This document shows, in pieces, positions 1 to 8,211 of a stretch of DNA of 64,000 nucleotides. The DNA comes from Dolichospermum sp. DET69. GTDB taxonomy: Bacteria; Cyanobacteriota; Cyanobacteriia; Cyanobacteriales; Nostocaceae. Under the pieces are notes generated by a model. The model was not told the DNA's origin. It saw only the letters and a list, made by a program, of their open reading frames with translations, and did no database searches. Both the position numbers and the translations under genes were made by a program. The stretch is from positions 3,947,501 through 4,011,500 of the forward strand of contig CP070233.1 of assembly GCA_017355425.1 (NCBI GenBank), given 5' to 3'. How positions within the stretch are numbered: the stretch's first letter is position 1; each line of letters starts with the position of its first letter.

Positions 1-278
1 TGAAAAATAGAAAATTTTCATGTAAATAAGTCCAGAAACCGCTAATTTTTAGATTTTAGTGGGGAATAGTTAAAGATAGGATAAAGTTTTTCCTCTATCT
101 TTCTACTACCTATTTTGAGTAAATTCATGATGAAATCTCAGAACTAGATATGATCCCCGAATATGCTGACGAATTTCTGATATTTATATCTCAAATGATC
201 TGTTCACTGAACGTTTGTTTGACTACACTAAAGAGATAAGCTTCCATCTGTCCTTGAGCGCCATTATTCTTAATAATT

Positions 279-1481
279 ATGAAGGTATCTTTGAAACAAC
301 TGGCTGTTTATCTAGGTTTGGTTGTAATTGGCGGAGGTAGTGGTGTAGTTGCTAGTCGTTATTTTTGGACACACAATCTTTCATTTCAAGAGTTAAAAAA
401 TGTTGCCATAACTTTACCTGCTGAATCTGTGGTTCCCCAACCTGTCAATGGCATACTTAACTCTCCTGGAGGTGATAATGTGAATTTTATCGCCACTGCT
501 GTTGGTAAAGTTGGTCCCGCTGTCGTGCGAATTAATGCAGTTCGGAAAATATCAAATCCGATGACTGAAGCTTTTAAAAATCCCTTGTTTCGTCATTTTT
601 TCAAAGAAGATGGACAATCAATGCCCTCAAACAAAATTGAGCGGGGGACAGGTTCAGGATTTATTCTCACAGAAGATGGTAAGTTACTAACTAATGCTCA
701 TGTAGTAGAAGATACAGATACGGTTCAAGTTACCCTCAAAGATGGGCGAACTTTTGAAGGTAAGGTAGTAGGAATTGATACGGTGACAGATATAGCCGCA
801 GTCAAAATTTCCGCCCATAACTTGCCGATAGTCAAGTTAGGTAATTCACAAAATTTAATTCCTGGACAATGGGCGATCGCTATTGGCAATCCTTTAGGCT
901 TAGATAATACTGTCACTATTGGCATTATCAGTGCCACAGATAGAACTAGCGCTCAAGTAGGTGTGCCTAATAAGCGCGTGAGTTTTATCCAAACAGATGC
1001 AGCTATTAACCCTGGCAATTCCGGCGGACCACTCTTAAATGCTCAAGGACAAGTTATTGGTATGAATACCGCTATCCGTGCTGATGCTCAAGGACTCGGT
1101 TTTGCTATCCCCATTGAAACCGCCTTTCGTGTAGCCAATGAACTGTTTACCACAGGAGAAGTTGCTCATCCTTTTTTAGGAATTGAGATGATAGACATTT
1201 CTACAACCACAAAACAGCGGCTGAAGGAGGAAGATAAACTAAACATTCAGCCAGACGTGGGAATTGTCATCAGAAAAGTCATGGAAAAATCCCCAGCACA
1301 GATAGGAGGATTACTTCCTGGTGACGTGATTCAAAAGATTAATGGTAAACAAATTAAAATTTCTGCTCAAGTCCAAAAGATAGTTGAATCAAGTACCGTT
1401 GGGGACATTCTCGCAATAGAAGTCAACCGCAATGGTAAAACTCAACTCTTTAAAGTTCGTTCCGGAAATTATCCTAAATAG
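279..1481 (+). CDS. HtrA/DegP-family serine protease (HhoA/HhoB/HhoC type)
   Basis: A trypsin-like serine endopeptidase with one C-terminal PDZ domain, 400 residues, the usual size for cyanobacterial Hho proteases acting in the periplasm, thylakoid lumen or membrane. A hydrophobic N-terminal stretch (about residues 8-26) is a signal or anchor. The triad is complete: His141 in TNAHVV, Asp171 in TVTDIAAV and Ser248 in NPGNSGGPLL. The PDZ domain covers about residues 300-395, with a PGDVIQKINGK core. The family degrades or refolds damaged envelope proteins under heat, light and acid stress. Start is an ATG with no better alternative upstream. It appears monocistronic; the next gene is convergent. 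The family call is secure; which of HhoA, HhoB or HhoC it is cannot be decided here. Confidence 0.93.
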   Translation: MKVSLKQLAVYLGLVVIGGGSGVVASRYFWTHNLSFQELKNVAITLPAESVVPQPVNGILNSPGGDNVNFIATAVGKVGPAVVRINAVRKISNPMTEAFKNPLFRHFFKEDGQSMPSNKIERGTGSGFILTEDGKLLTNAHVVEDTDTVQVTLKDGRTFEGKVVGIDTVTDIAAVKISAHNLPIVKLGNSQNLIPGQWAIAIGNPLGLDNTVTIGIISATDRTSAQVGVPNKRVSFIQTDAAINPGNSGGPLLNAQGQVIGMNTAIRADAQGLGFAIPIETAFRVANELFTTGEVAHPFLGIEMIDISTTTKQRLKEEDKLNIQPDVGIVIRKVMEKSPAQIGGLLPGDVIQKINGKQIKISAQVQKIVESSTVGDILAIEVNRNGKTQLFKVRSGNYPK

Positions 1482-1580
1482 AAGGGAACAGGGAACAGGG
1501 AACAGGGGAGGGGAAGAAACTTTTTTTTTGTTCTTTGTTTTTTGTTCTTGATGAACTCCTGACTCCTGACTCGGTGACTC

Positions 1581-1925
1581 CTATTGATTGGACAAATGTT
1601 CCAATTGCATCCTCTGTTCCATTTGGCGGAGAAAATAACCCGTCATCATTGCTGATGCCAGTAGTCCCGCTAGATTATCCCGGTCTGTTGTAATTTGCAC
1701 ATTAAAATGTTCTGTCGGTACCACTCCCACTAGTCCTTGGACATTCTGGGAAATGATTTGTTTAATTTCGGGGCTGACAGCTTGGGCGACACGGGCTAAA
1801 ACTTCAGGAGATTGATGCTGTAAATATTTAAGTAATTGATTGGGGTTATCCCCAAAGTGATCATTCAGAAGTTGATTAGGGTGTTGCGGGGAGTCGTCAT
1901 GTAAAAAATCAGGATCAAACACCAT
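1581..1925 (-). CDS. DUF760 family protein
   Basis: A 114-residue soluble protein recognised as a DUF760 member by its helical core (NPNQLLKYLQHQSPEVLARVA) and conserved end (LASAMMTGYFLRQMEQRM). The family is conserved in cyanobacteria and plastids, and its molecular function is not established from sequence. No membrane segment or metal site is visible. It is convergent with the HhoA-type protease gene and separated from it by a short run of GGGAACA repeats (about 1483-1507). Starts at ATG. Confidence in the family is good; no function is inferred. Confidence 0.75.
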   Translation of the reverse strand: MVFDPDFLHDDSPQHPNQLLNDHFGDNPNQLLKYLQHQSPEVLARVAQAVSPEIKQIISQNVQGLVGVVPTEHFNVQITTDRDNLAGLLASAMMTGYFLRQMEQRMQLEHLSNQ

Positions 1926-2074
1926 TGGCGATTTATATTAGCTTTACTGCTAATTCTACTCTAAACCATATTTATAGACTAGCGCATTTTCTACAAGGAA
2001 TGGATAATTGGTAATTATACTCAGCACGATTAAAACATGGACTTTTAGAGGCTTATGAAAAAGCTAGATGTGTA

Positions 2075-2141
2075 GGGGTAAAGCAAGAGCTTCATTAGTG
2101 TCAATTTAAGGGGCGTATTGCAATACGCCCCTACTTATCCC
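2075..2141. repeat. Partial copy of the CATT-GTGTCAA MITE family with 22-bp palindrome
   Basis: Contains the terminal sequence CATTAGTGTCAATTTAAG followed by a perfect 22-bp palindrome built from the arm GGGGCGTATTG. The reverse complement recurs almost unchanged at about 28138-28205. A full-length copy with a target duplication is at 59165-59388, so this is a truncated relative. Confidence 0.8.
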
Positions 2142-2662
2142 TCCAACTCTAGTTCTAGTTGTTGTTCCTTTTCTGGAATTGCCAAAATTTGGGGTAGTTG
2201 TTCGATTTGAAAATACTGATGAAATTTTGGGGTTATTTGTAGGGCAAAGGAGCGAGAATCACTCTCTCGGCGTTTGCGAACAAAACCAGATTCTACTAAT
2301 TCTTGAACGTGCTGATAAGCTCCTGAACCCCGTAAATTAATCAATTCACTTTGCAATATGGGGTTATGGAGGGCGATCGCTGCTAATGTCCGTAAAGCTC
2401 CCACACCGAATTCTACGGGGATTAGAGCTTGGACTAAATCATGGAAATCTGACCGCAGTTGTAAACTATAACCATTTTCAGTTTCTACAACTTCTAAAGC
2501 AGTATCTCTACGGGCATAATTCTCAATTAGTTCGATAATTCCTTCTTCTGCTGTGAAGCGATCACACTTCGCATATTCAGCAATTTCACTGATAGATAAG
2601 GGTTTACCCTTTAAATAAAGAATCGCTTCTATTTTGCCGACTATAGGTATATTCTTGGGCAT
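2135..2662 (-). CDS. scpB: Segregation and condensation protein B
   Basis: ScpB, 175 residues, the small winged-helix subunit that joins Smc and the kleisin ScpA in the bacterial condensin that organises and segregates chromosomes. The sequence shows the family's tandem winged-helix layout: a first domain with IVGKIEAILYLKGKPLSISEIA and a second containing LRTLAAIALHNPI and the wing segment RGSGAYQHVQELVESGFV. Length is typical. ATG start. It lies just downstream of ispD on the same strand, separated by 45 bp of TTAGTCA-type repeats; scpA is not in the window. A short acidic Gln/Glu-rich tail ends the protein. Confidence 0.9.
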   Translation of the reverse strand: MPKNIPIVGKIEAILYLKGKPLSISEIAEYAKCDRFTAEEGIIELIENYARRDTALEVVETENGYSLQLRSDFHDLVQALIPVEFGVGALRTLAAIALHNPILQSELINLRGSGAYQHVQELVESGFVRKRRESDSRSFALQITPKFHQYFQIEQLPQILAIPEKEQQLELELEG

Positions 2663-2707
2663 TAGTTATTAGTCATTGGTCATTAGTCATTAGTCATTAG
2701 TCATTAG
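2663..2707. repeat. Short tandem repeat tract (TTAGTCA type)
   Basis: Five to six copies of a 7-mer close to TTAGTCA fill the gap between ispD and scpB. Heptameric tandem repeats like this are common in Nostocales intergenic DNA. Confidence 0.8.
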
Positions 2708-3388
2708 CTATTCCCTATAACTAAGTATAAATTCTGCGATCGCTAAATCTTGAGGAGTAGTAATTTTCAAATTAGTCTCCTCTCCGGGAACTATTCTCAC
2801 TTCCATACCGCATTTTTCAAACAAAGCCGCATCATCAGTCACTTCCCAACCTTGACGCACACCTTCAGCATGGCACTGTTTTAACAATTTGACATCGAAC
2901 CCTTGAGGGGTTTGGGCAGCCCAAAGTTGTTTACGCTCTGGTGTACTTTTAATTATGCCATTTTCATCAACGACTTTAATTGTATCTTTCACCGGTACAG
3001 CCGCAATTAAACCAGAACAACTGAGAATTGCCTCTGAACAAGCATTAAATAAATTTGGTGTTGCCAAACAACGAGCGCCATCATGAATCAATACTTGTGC
3101 TGCATTATTTGGCAATGCCTGTAAACCATTATAAACTGACTCCTGACGGGTAGAACCACCAGAAATTAATTCTATTGTTTTTTTCAGCTTTAAGTCAGCG
3201 ATAATGGCCTTGAAGTCATCCCAATCTCGAGGTTGAGAAACAATTCCTATCCAACTAATAGAACTTGCAGCTTCTGCTGCTAACAAAGTCCAGGCAATCA
3301 AGGGTTTTGAACGTACCTGTAATAAAAGTTTATTACGATCAGCACCCATTCTTTTGCCACTTCCGGCTGCGGGAATTAGTAAATGCAC
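2708..3388 (-). CDS. ispD: 2-C-methyl-D-erythritol 4-phosphate cytidylyltransferase
   Basis: IspD transfers CMP from CTP to 2-C-methyl-D-erythritol 4-phosphate, the third step of the MEP isoprenoid pathway that feeds carotenoids, phytol and quinones. The N-terminal nucleotide-binding signature PAAGSGKRMGADRNKLLL is complete, the IHDGARCLATPNL block holds metal and substrate contacts, and the ATPERKQLWAAQTPQGF and VTDDAALFE blocks are present. At 226 residues the length is standard. The best start is a GTG immediately before the signature (reads as MHLLIPAAG). It is divergent from the GT9 gene and upstream of scpB. Confidence 0.93.
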   Translation of the reverse strand: MHLLIPAAGSGKRMGADRNKLLLQVRSKPLIAWTLLAAEAASSISWIGIVSQPRDWDDFKAIIADLKLKKTIELISGGSTRQESVYNGLQALPNNAAQVLIHDGARCLATPNLFNACSEAILSCSGLIAAVPVKDTIKVVDENGIIKSTPERKQLWAAQTPQGFDVKLLKQCHAEGVRQGWEVTDDAALFEKCGMEVRIVPGEETNLKITTPQDLAIAEFILSYRE

Positions 3389-3515
3389 AACTTTTCCTTA
3401 ATCTTCAACTAAATAAATTCAAAATTCAAAAACTCTTGATTTCTCAACTCCTGATTGATAATTCTCAATCCCCATATTCTCCTAAAATAAAAAACAATAA
3501 GCGTTAATAAATATT

Positions 3516-4457
3516 ATGCGTGTAGTAGCCCTTGTCCCTGGTTCAGTTGATAACCAAATTCTTTTTTTTGCCACCCTTGATGATCTAAAGCGTTATTATC
3601 CGCAAGCGCAAATAGATGTGATTGTAGAACCCCAGTCAAAAGCTGCTTACCGGGTTAGCAAGTCAGTTCATGATGTATTAACCTTTGATTATAAAGATCG
3701 TAATAGTCTAGCTGATTGGGGTAACTTAGTCGGCATGATCCGAGATCGGGAGTATGATGTCGCTATTATTGTCGGACAAAGTTGGTTAGTGAGTTTACTA
3801 ATGTGGTTAACAGGAATCCGCACACGTATTGGCTACCAAGGACAAGGTGCGGTGTTTCTGAGTAATCCCATTACACCTAACCTATCCCAATATGTGGCAA
3901 AAATGTACCATGACTTACTAAAACCTTTAAAAATAGATACTCCTTGTCCAGCATTAACCGTAAATGTGCCTAAACTAGATATTGAATGGGCGCAAGGAGA
4001 ACAAAAACGTCTAGGAGTAAATGACACAGGTTTTATTCTCATCAATGCTGGGGGAACTACTGTAGATACAACCTATCCTGTAGAAAATTGGCAACAAATC
4101 ATTGCAGCTTGTCAAGAAAAACAACCAGATTTACCTGTTGTTGTCATTAAAGAAGCCAATAATGACGCTTTTGTGCGATCGCTTTTAGAACATTGTCACA
4201 ATATTAAAGTTACTTCCCCGGATGATATTGGCAAATTAACCGCTATCATTGGTGGTGCTAGTTTAATGTTATCTGTGGAAAATAGTCTTCTTCAACTGGG
4301 TATAGCAGTAGAAACATATACAATTACTTTGCTAAGTTCTACGGACGCAGAAAAATTATTACCTACAAGCGAGAAAGTCTTAGCTATTACTTCACCAACT
4401 GGAAAGTTAGCGGACATTCTCCCCCAAACAGTCCTAGAAAAAATTTGGGGAGGCTGA
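3516..4457 (+). CDS. Glycosyltransferase family 9 (heptosyltransferase-like) protein
   Basis: A 313-residue GT-B fold protein resembling ADP-heptose:LPS heptosyltransferases. The N-terminal half has the RVVALVPGSVDNQI phosphate-loop region and a VGMIRDREYDVAIIVG segment; the C-terminal half begins at about residue 170 with FILINAGGTTVDTTYPVENW, the nucleotide-sugar binding signature. It probably adds a sugar to lipopolysaccharide or another envelope glycan on the cytoplasmic face; donor and acceptor cannot be told. ATG start, divergent from ispD. The late GGASL..VENSLLQLGIA block replaces the usual DSG motif, so catalytic competence is less certain than the fold. Confidence 0.75.
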   Translation: MRVVALVPGSVDNQILFFATLDDLKRYYPQAQIDVIVEPQSKAAYRVSKSVHDVLTFDYKDRNSLADWGNLVGMIRDREYDVAIIVGQSWLVSLLMWLTGIRTRIGYQGQGAVFLSNPITPNLSQYVAKMYHDLLKPLKIDTPCPALTVNVPKLDIEWAQGEQKRLGVNDTGFILINAGGTTVDTTYPVENWQQIIAACQEKQPDLPVVVIKEANNDAFVRSLLEHCHNIKVTSPDDIGKLTAIIGGASLMLSVENSLLQLGIAVETYTITLLSSTDAEKLLPTSEKVLAITSPTGKLADILPQTVLEKIWGG

Positions 4458-4561
4458 GTGTTAATTTTGGATTTTGGATTTTGGATTTTAGATTGTTAGA
4501 TTCAAAATCCAAAATCATCAAAGAACCTTCATCTGTATTATCTTTCTGTTCCGGTGTTCCC
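4458..4561. repeat. Inverted repeat of GGATTTT units
   Basis: Runs of TTTTGGA/TCCAAAA face each other around 4465-4518 between two convergent genes. This could form a bidirectional stem-loop acting as a terminator, although it has no clear GC-rich stem. Confidence 0.4.
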
Positions 4562-5050
4562 TTACAAATTAGTTTTTTCAATCATTTCAAAGAAAGCATC
4601 ATCCAATTCATAACCCAGAATTTGCGCCAAAGATTTAAGTCGAGACGGACTAGCAATATTTTGTCTTTGTAGCCAATCACTTAAAACAAAAATTTTGTGC
4701 ATCAAAAATATTTCTAAAGCTTCGGGGTTATATTGGATACCTTCTTTAGCACTAAACTGATGAGGTACTAACATCGCTGCATACCTAGCTAATTCTCCCG
4801 CTTTCCAGTCTAGTAAAAATGGCAACCAGGGATACTTAGCATCAAGACGCACAAACCACAGTCTTACCTCTGGAATTTCCGATAGTTCCCGCGGATCATT
4901 TTCTTCCAGTTCATAATTAATTTCTAGACGTAGTTGCTGTTCATGGGAAGAAATGCTTCCGGCTTGCAGCAGTGGTTCAATCACCGTTAGGGCAGGTGAT
5001 ACATCTAAACTATCAATAAAGTCGTTGTTGAGGGTGATTGTGATTGTCAT
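4562..5050 (-). CDS. CRR6-like NDH-1 (NdhI) maturation factor, DUF1817 family
   Basis: A 162-residue soluble protein matching from memory the CRR6/DUF1817 family, which in plants and cyanobacteria helps assemble the NdhI subunit into the photosynthetic NDH-1 complex. The recognisable block is LDAKYPWLPFLLDWKAGELARYAAMLVPHQFS near residues 87-118, followed by a segment on NPEALEIFLMHKIFVL. No membrane segment, signal or metal motif is seen. ATG start; the gene is divergent from furC with about 218 bp between. The name rests on sequence memory, and no ndh gene lies nearby to support it. Confidence 0.7.
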   Translation of the reverse strand: MTITITLNNDFIDSLDVSPALTVIEPLLQAGSISSHEQQLRLEINYELEENDPRELSEIPEVRLWFVRLDAKYPWLPFLLDWKAGELARYAAMLVPHQFSAKEGIQYNPEALEIFLMHKIFVLSDWLQRQNIASPSRLKSLAQILGYELDDAFFEMIEKTNL

Positions 5051-5268
5051 GGACTGTGATAGCTACTTACTTACTCAACAGTGTTGAGAATCCACAGTAG
5101 CAGTTTTTTAACCCCTTTAGGTAGACATTTAGAGGAACTTTAAGATAAAGTTGTGATGAGTTTGTTTTAGATTAAGAATAATTTTCTGGAATTTTGCAGA
5201 AGTAAGTCCTGTTGTGCGAGTATTTTGAATTGATTTGTCCCCAATTTCTAGAGTTTACAAGCTGAAAT

Positions 5269-5721
5269 ATGTACAAGCAAGCGAGTTCTCCTAAACCTAT
5301 TCGTTCGTTACAAGATGCTTTGGATAGGTGTCAAATGTTGGGAATGCGTGTCAGTCGTCAACGGCGTTTTGTATTGGAGTTGCTTTGGCAAGCGCAGGAA
5401 CATCTTTCTGCCAGAGAGATTTATGATCGACTTAATAAAGAAGGTAAGGAAATTGGACATACTTCTGTGTATCAAAATCTAGAGGCTTTATCTAGCCAAA
5501 GTATTATAGAGTGTATTGAACACGGTGATGGGCGATTATATGGAAATAACAGTGATTCCCATAGTCATGTTAACTGTATGGATACAAATCAAATTTTAGA
5601 TGTGCATATAGAATTACCTGAAGAGTTGTTACGTCAAGTAGAAGCACAAACAGGGATCACGATTTCTGAATATACTATTAACTTTTATGGTCATCGTCAG
5701 GAAGTAAGTGTCAATGATTAG
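5269..5721 (+). CDS. furC: Fur-family regulator, FurC/PerR type
   Basis: A ferric uptake regulator family repressor of 150 residues that most resembles cyanobacterial FurC, the PerR-like peroxide sensor, rather than FurA or Zur. The N-terminal winged helix spans about residues 15-90, with ARE-YDRLNKEGKEIGHTSVYQNLEAL as the recognition region. The metal-site stretch SDSHSHVNCMDT has His and Cys ligands but lacks the CxxC structural zinc pairs, as expected for FurC. In Anabaena this protein controls peroxide defence and interacts with nitrogen metabolism. It is followed 53 bp later by the DUF3685 gene on the same strand. Confidence 0.85.
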   Translation: MYKQASSPKPIRSLQDALDRCQMLGMRVSRQRRFVLELLWQAQEHLSAREIYDRLNKEGKEIGHTSVYQNLEALSSQSIIECIEHGDGRLYGNNSDSHSHVNCMDTNQILDVHIELPEELLRQVEAQTGITISEYTINFYGHRQEVSVND

Positions 5722-5774
5722 GAATTCAAAATTTTAAATAGCCTAAAAAATCAGTAATCTACTATTTTGTAAAA

Positions 5775-7448
5775 ATGAGCGATCGCCTTTTACAATTCTT
5801 ATTAATTGACCCAGATCCAATTTTCCGTTTAGGACTAAAGGTAACACTCGAAGCTATTCCTAATTTACAAGTAATAGCAGATGTTGCCACAGAGACTGCT
5901 GCTTTACAGGTTTTATCGGAAATAAATTCTCGGCAAATTAAATTAATCATCTTAGAATTAGATAATGAACAGCTAGAGTTACAATTCTGTAAACAACTAA
6001 AAGCTTTATATCCCCACATACCTGTATTACTTCTAAGTTCCAAACCTCAACCAGAATTGCTCATTGGTGCAAAAGCGATAGGGATAAATGGTTATTGTCC
6101 TAAAGGTATCTCAATTTCTCAATTAGTCCCCATAATTCAAGAAGTAGCTAATGGTGGTTATTATTGGTTTGTAGATCCAGTAATTATTAATTCTTCTTTA
6201 CCATTTGTTAAATTGCGAAGTAATTTACAAAATTCAGGAATTAACAATATTGATCAAGCTCTTTATCAAATCACAGAACAATTAAAATTACCGGGAAAAA
6301 CTCTATTAAATAAAGCAATTTTAGCAGGACAACGACGGGAACTTTTAGCGGCTCGCTGGGTTGTTAATCACTTATTAACAACCGAGGAAGAAAGACAAAA
6401 GTTACCAAAAAAAATACTTAGTAGTCAAGTAGTTTTCAAATCAGATTCACAACTATTGATCAATATACCACCTGTAGTGAGTTCTCAAAAACTGCAATCT
6501 GAATTGTTGACATTATGTTCAACTAAACTGCAATTTGCTTTAAATAATATTAGTAATACACCTTTAGAAATTGATATTCTTCGAGAAGATAAAAAAAGAG
6601 AGTTACTTTATATTATTCTCCAAAAATTTTCTCAGCAATTGGATGAAATTCATACCTTTAATTTTGATAAAAATCAACTATTTAATTTAACAGATAAGAT
6701 TTTAATGGATTTATGGCAATTTACTATTACAGAATTTTTTGGTAATTACTCCCAGATTAGTTTAGATAAACAAGAGATAAATATAGTTAAATTTTTATTA
6801 GATAAAACCACAGATTCGCAAACAGAAATAATCAAAAAAGTCCCTTTATTTTTTGAATTGTTATCTTATTTGCTACTATTCACAGATTTATGTATTGATA
6901 ATATCTCTTACCCTGCTGGTAGCACAGAAGCTCAATCTCAAGCATTAGTAATTTTAGAAAATTTATTTATTCACATCGCTAATACTGTAATTCAACCTTT
7001 ATTAAATTATTTAGCAGATGTAGAAACCATTAAACAAAATTTTTATGATCGGCAAATGATTTCCACTAGGGAAATTGAGAAATTTAGAAATAACTTATCT
7101 TGGAAATATCAATTATATCAATATATAACTGAAGCGCAAACAATTTTTGAAAGTCGTCATGAATTATTTATTTTTTCCCCTCGGGGAATTGCTAAAATAT
7201 CAATTTATTCTCCTCGTAATCAAGAATTAGCTCAACTTTCTGGTGTTCCTCTAGGGGTAACATTAATACTAGAATTTCGGGATGCTATTTCCCCACGCAT
7301 ACAATCGTTAGTAGGGTTTTTAGGAACTGGAATTGTTTTCGTGCTTACTCAAGTAATCGGTAAGGGTTTAGGTTTAGTGGGTAGAGGTATTTTACAAGGA
7401 ATTGGTAGCGTTTCTTTGACAGAAAAAGGACAACGGAAGCATAAGTGA
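5775..7448 (+). CDS. Receiver-like domain fused to DUF3685 (Ycf55-related)
   Basis: A 557-residue protein with a response-regulator-like N-terminus (residues 6-125) and a long C-terminal DUF3685 region, the family that includes plastid Ycf55. The receiver keeps the acidic pocket IDPDP (residues 11-15) and the lysine in YCPKG, but strand 3 reads LIILELDNE, placing Glu61 where the phosphorylated Asp normally sits. The C-terminus (about 505-545) is hydrophobic and glycine-rich, suggesting membrane association. Function is unknown; a constitutive or phosphorylation-independent receiver is inference. It follows furC closely and may be co-transcribed. ATG start overlaps a HIP1 site. Confidence 0.75.
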   Translation: MSDRLLQFLLIDPDPIFRLGLKVTLEAIPNLQVIADVATETAALQVLSEINSRQIKLIILELDNEQLELQFCKQLKALYPHIPVLLLSSKPQPELLIGAKAIGINGYCPKGISISQLVPIIQEVANGGYYWFVDPVIINSSLPFVKLRSNLQNSGINNIDQALYQITEQLKLPGKTLLNKAILAGQRRELLAARWVVNHLLTTEEERQKLPKKILSSQVVFKSDSQLLINIPPVVSSQKLQSELLTLCSTKLQFALNNISNTPLEIDILREDKKRELLYIILQKFSQQLDEIHTFNFDKNQLFNLTDKILMDLWQFTITEFFGNYSQISLDKQEINIVKFLLDKTTDSQTEIIKKVPLFFELLSYLLLFTDLCIDNISYPAGSTEAQSQALVILENLFIHIANTVIQPLLNYLADVETIKQNFYDRQMISTREIEKFRNNLSWKYQLYQYITEAQTIFESRHELFIFSPRGIAKISIYSPRNQELAQLSGVPLGVTLILEFRDAISPRIQSLVGFLGTGIVFVLTQVIGKGLGLVGRGILQGIGSVSLTEKGQRKHK

Positions 7449-8211
7449 TTGGGAAAAGTGGGAATTGAGTAAAGTTGGGTAATTCCTAGTGAATTTACAT
7501 AGTTAAGTAAGTAGGCACAATTAAATATAATACAGGGGCAGGCAAGATGCCCACCCCACAATAAGTATAATATTCTTGTGGGGTTAGCTTCTGGCTTACC
7601 AAGTAGCACTCTCAAGAAAAAGTAAAGGAGATTGCTGCTTTATTCAAAACAGACGCGATTACTAGACATCTCCAGAAAAGAATGTAGAGACGTTCCATGG
7701 AACATCTCTACGAGGGTTCTAGGAAACGCACGTTTAATTTTTACCAGATGTCTCCTGGTAATCGTGCAACCAAATTACTCTAAGAGACTTACAATTAAAA
7801 AAATATCCCAAAATTTTTTGTAGTCGGGCATCTTGCCCGCTAATAATACAAGGACGGGCAAGATGCCCATCCCACAATGGATAGCGAAGCGCTGCTGCAA
7901 GCAGTTCATCTTTTTTGTGTAGTTCTCTAATTGGTGAATTGTAGGATCAACGCGAGATAATATAAAAATAGATTCTTATAAAGAGATATCATGCAAGCAT
8001 ATAAACTTAAGATGAGAAAAAGATTTAAATAACAATTCAAAAAAACTAATAAATAAATTTGCCAGATCATAACAAAACAATTAGTCGGTTTTAACCGACT
8101 TTAGCTATTAGACAGGGAATTGATTCCCTGTCTAATAGAATGGCTGATACAACGTTCGGGATATGGATTTAAAAACTTTGATAATTCCCGAATGAGATGC
8201 TTATCCATTGG
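7449..8211. repeat. Repeat-filled intergenic region
   Basis: No gene is supported here. It holds: (a) a roughly 100-bp repeat at 7504-7603 with the arms CCCCACAA and TTGTGGGG, recurring at 17164-17255; (b) a 27-bp palindrome at 7685-7712 centred on TTCCATGGAA; (c) a repeat of about 150 bp at 7783-7935 that recurs at 32976-33112 and includes CGGGCA(A)GATGCCC stems; (d) a REP-like GCGAAGCGCTGCTGCAAGC stretch near 7884; and (e) a double palindrome at 8082-8138 (AGTCGGTT..AACCGACT then ACAGGGAA..TTCCCTGT) whose inverse is at 15440-15491. The small reading frames across it are by-products of these repeats. Confidence 0.8.

Noticed and set aside
7632-7823. 63-residue reading frame
   Set aside because: It is built from a TTCCATGGAA palindrome and an interspersed repeat and has no protein-like pattern.
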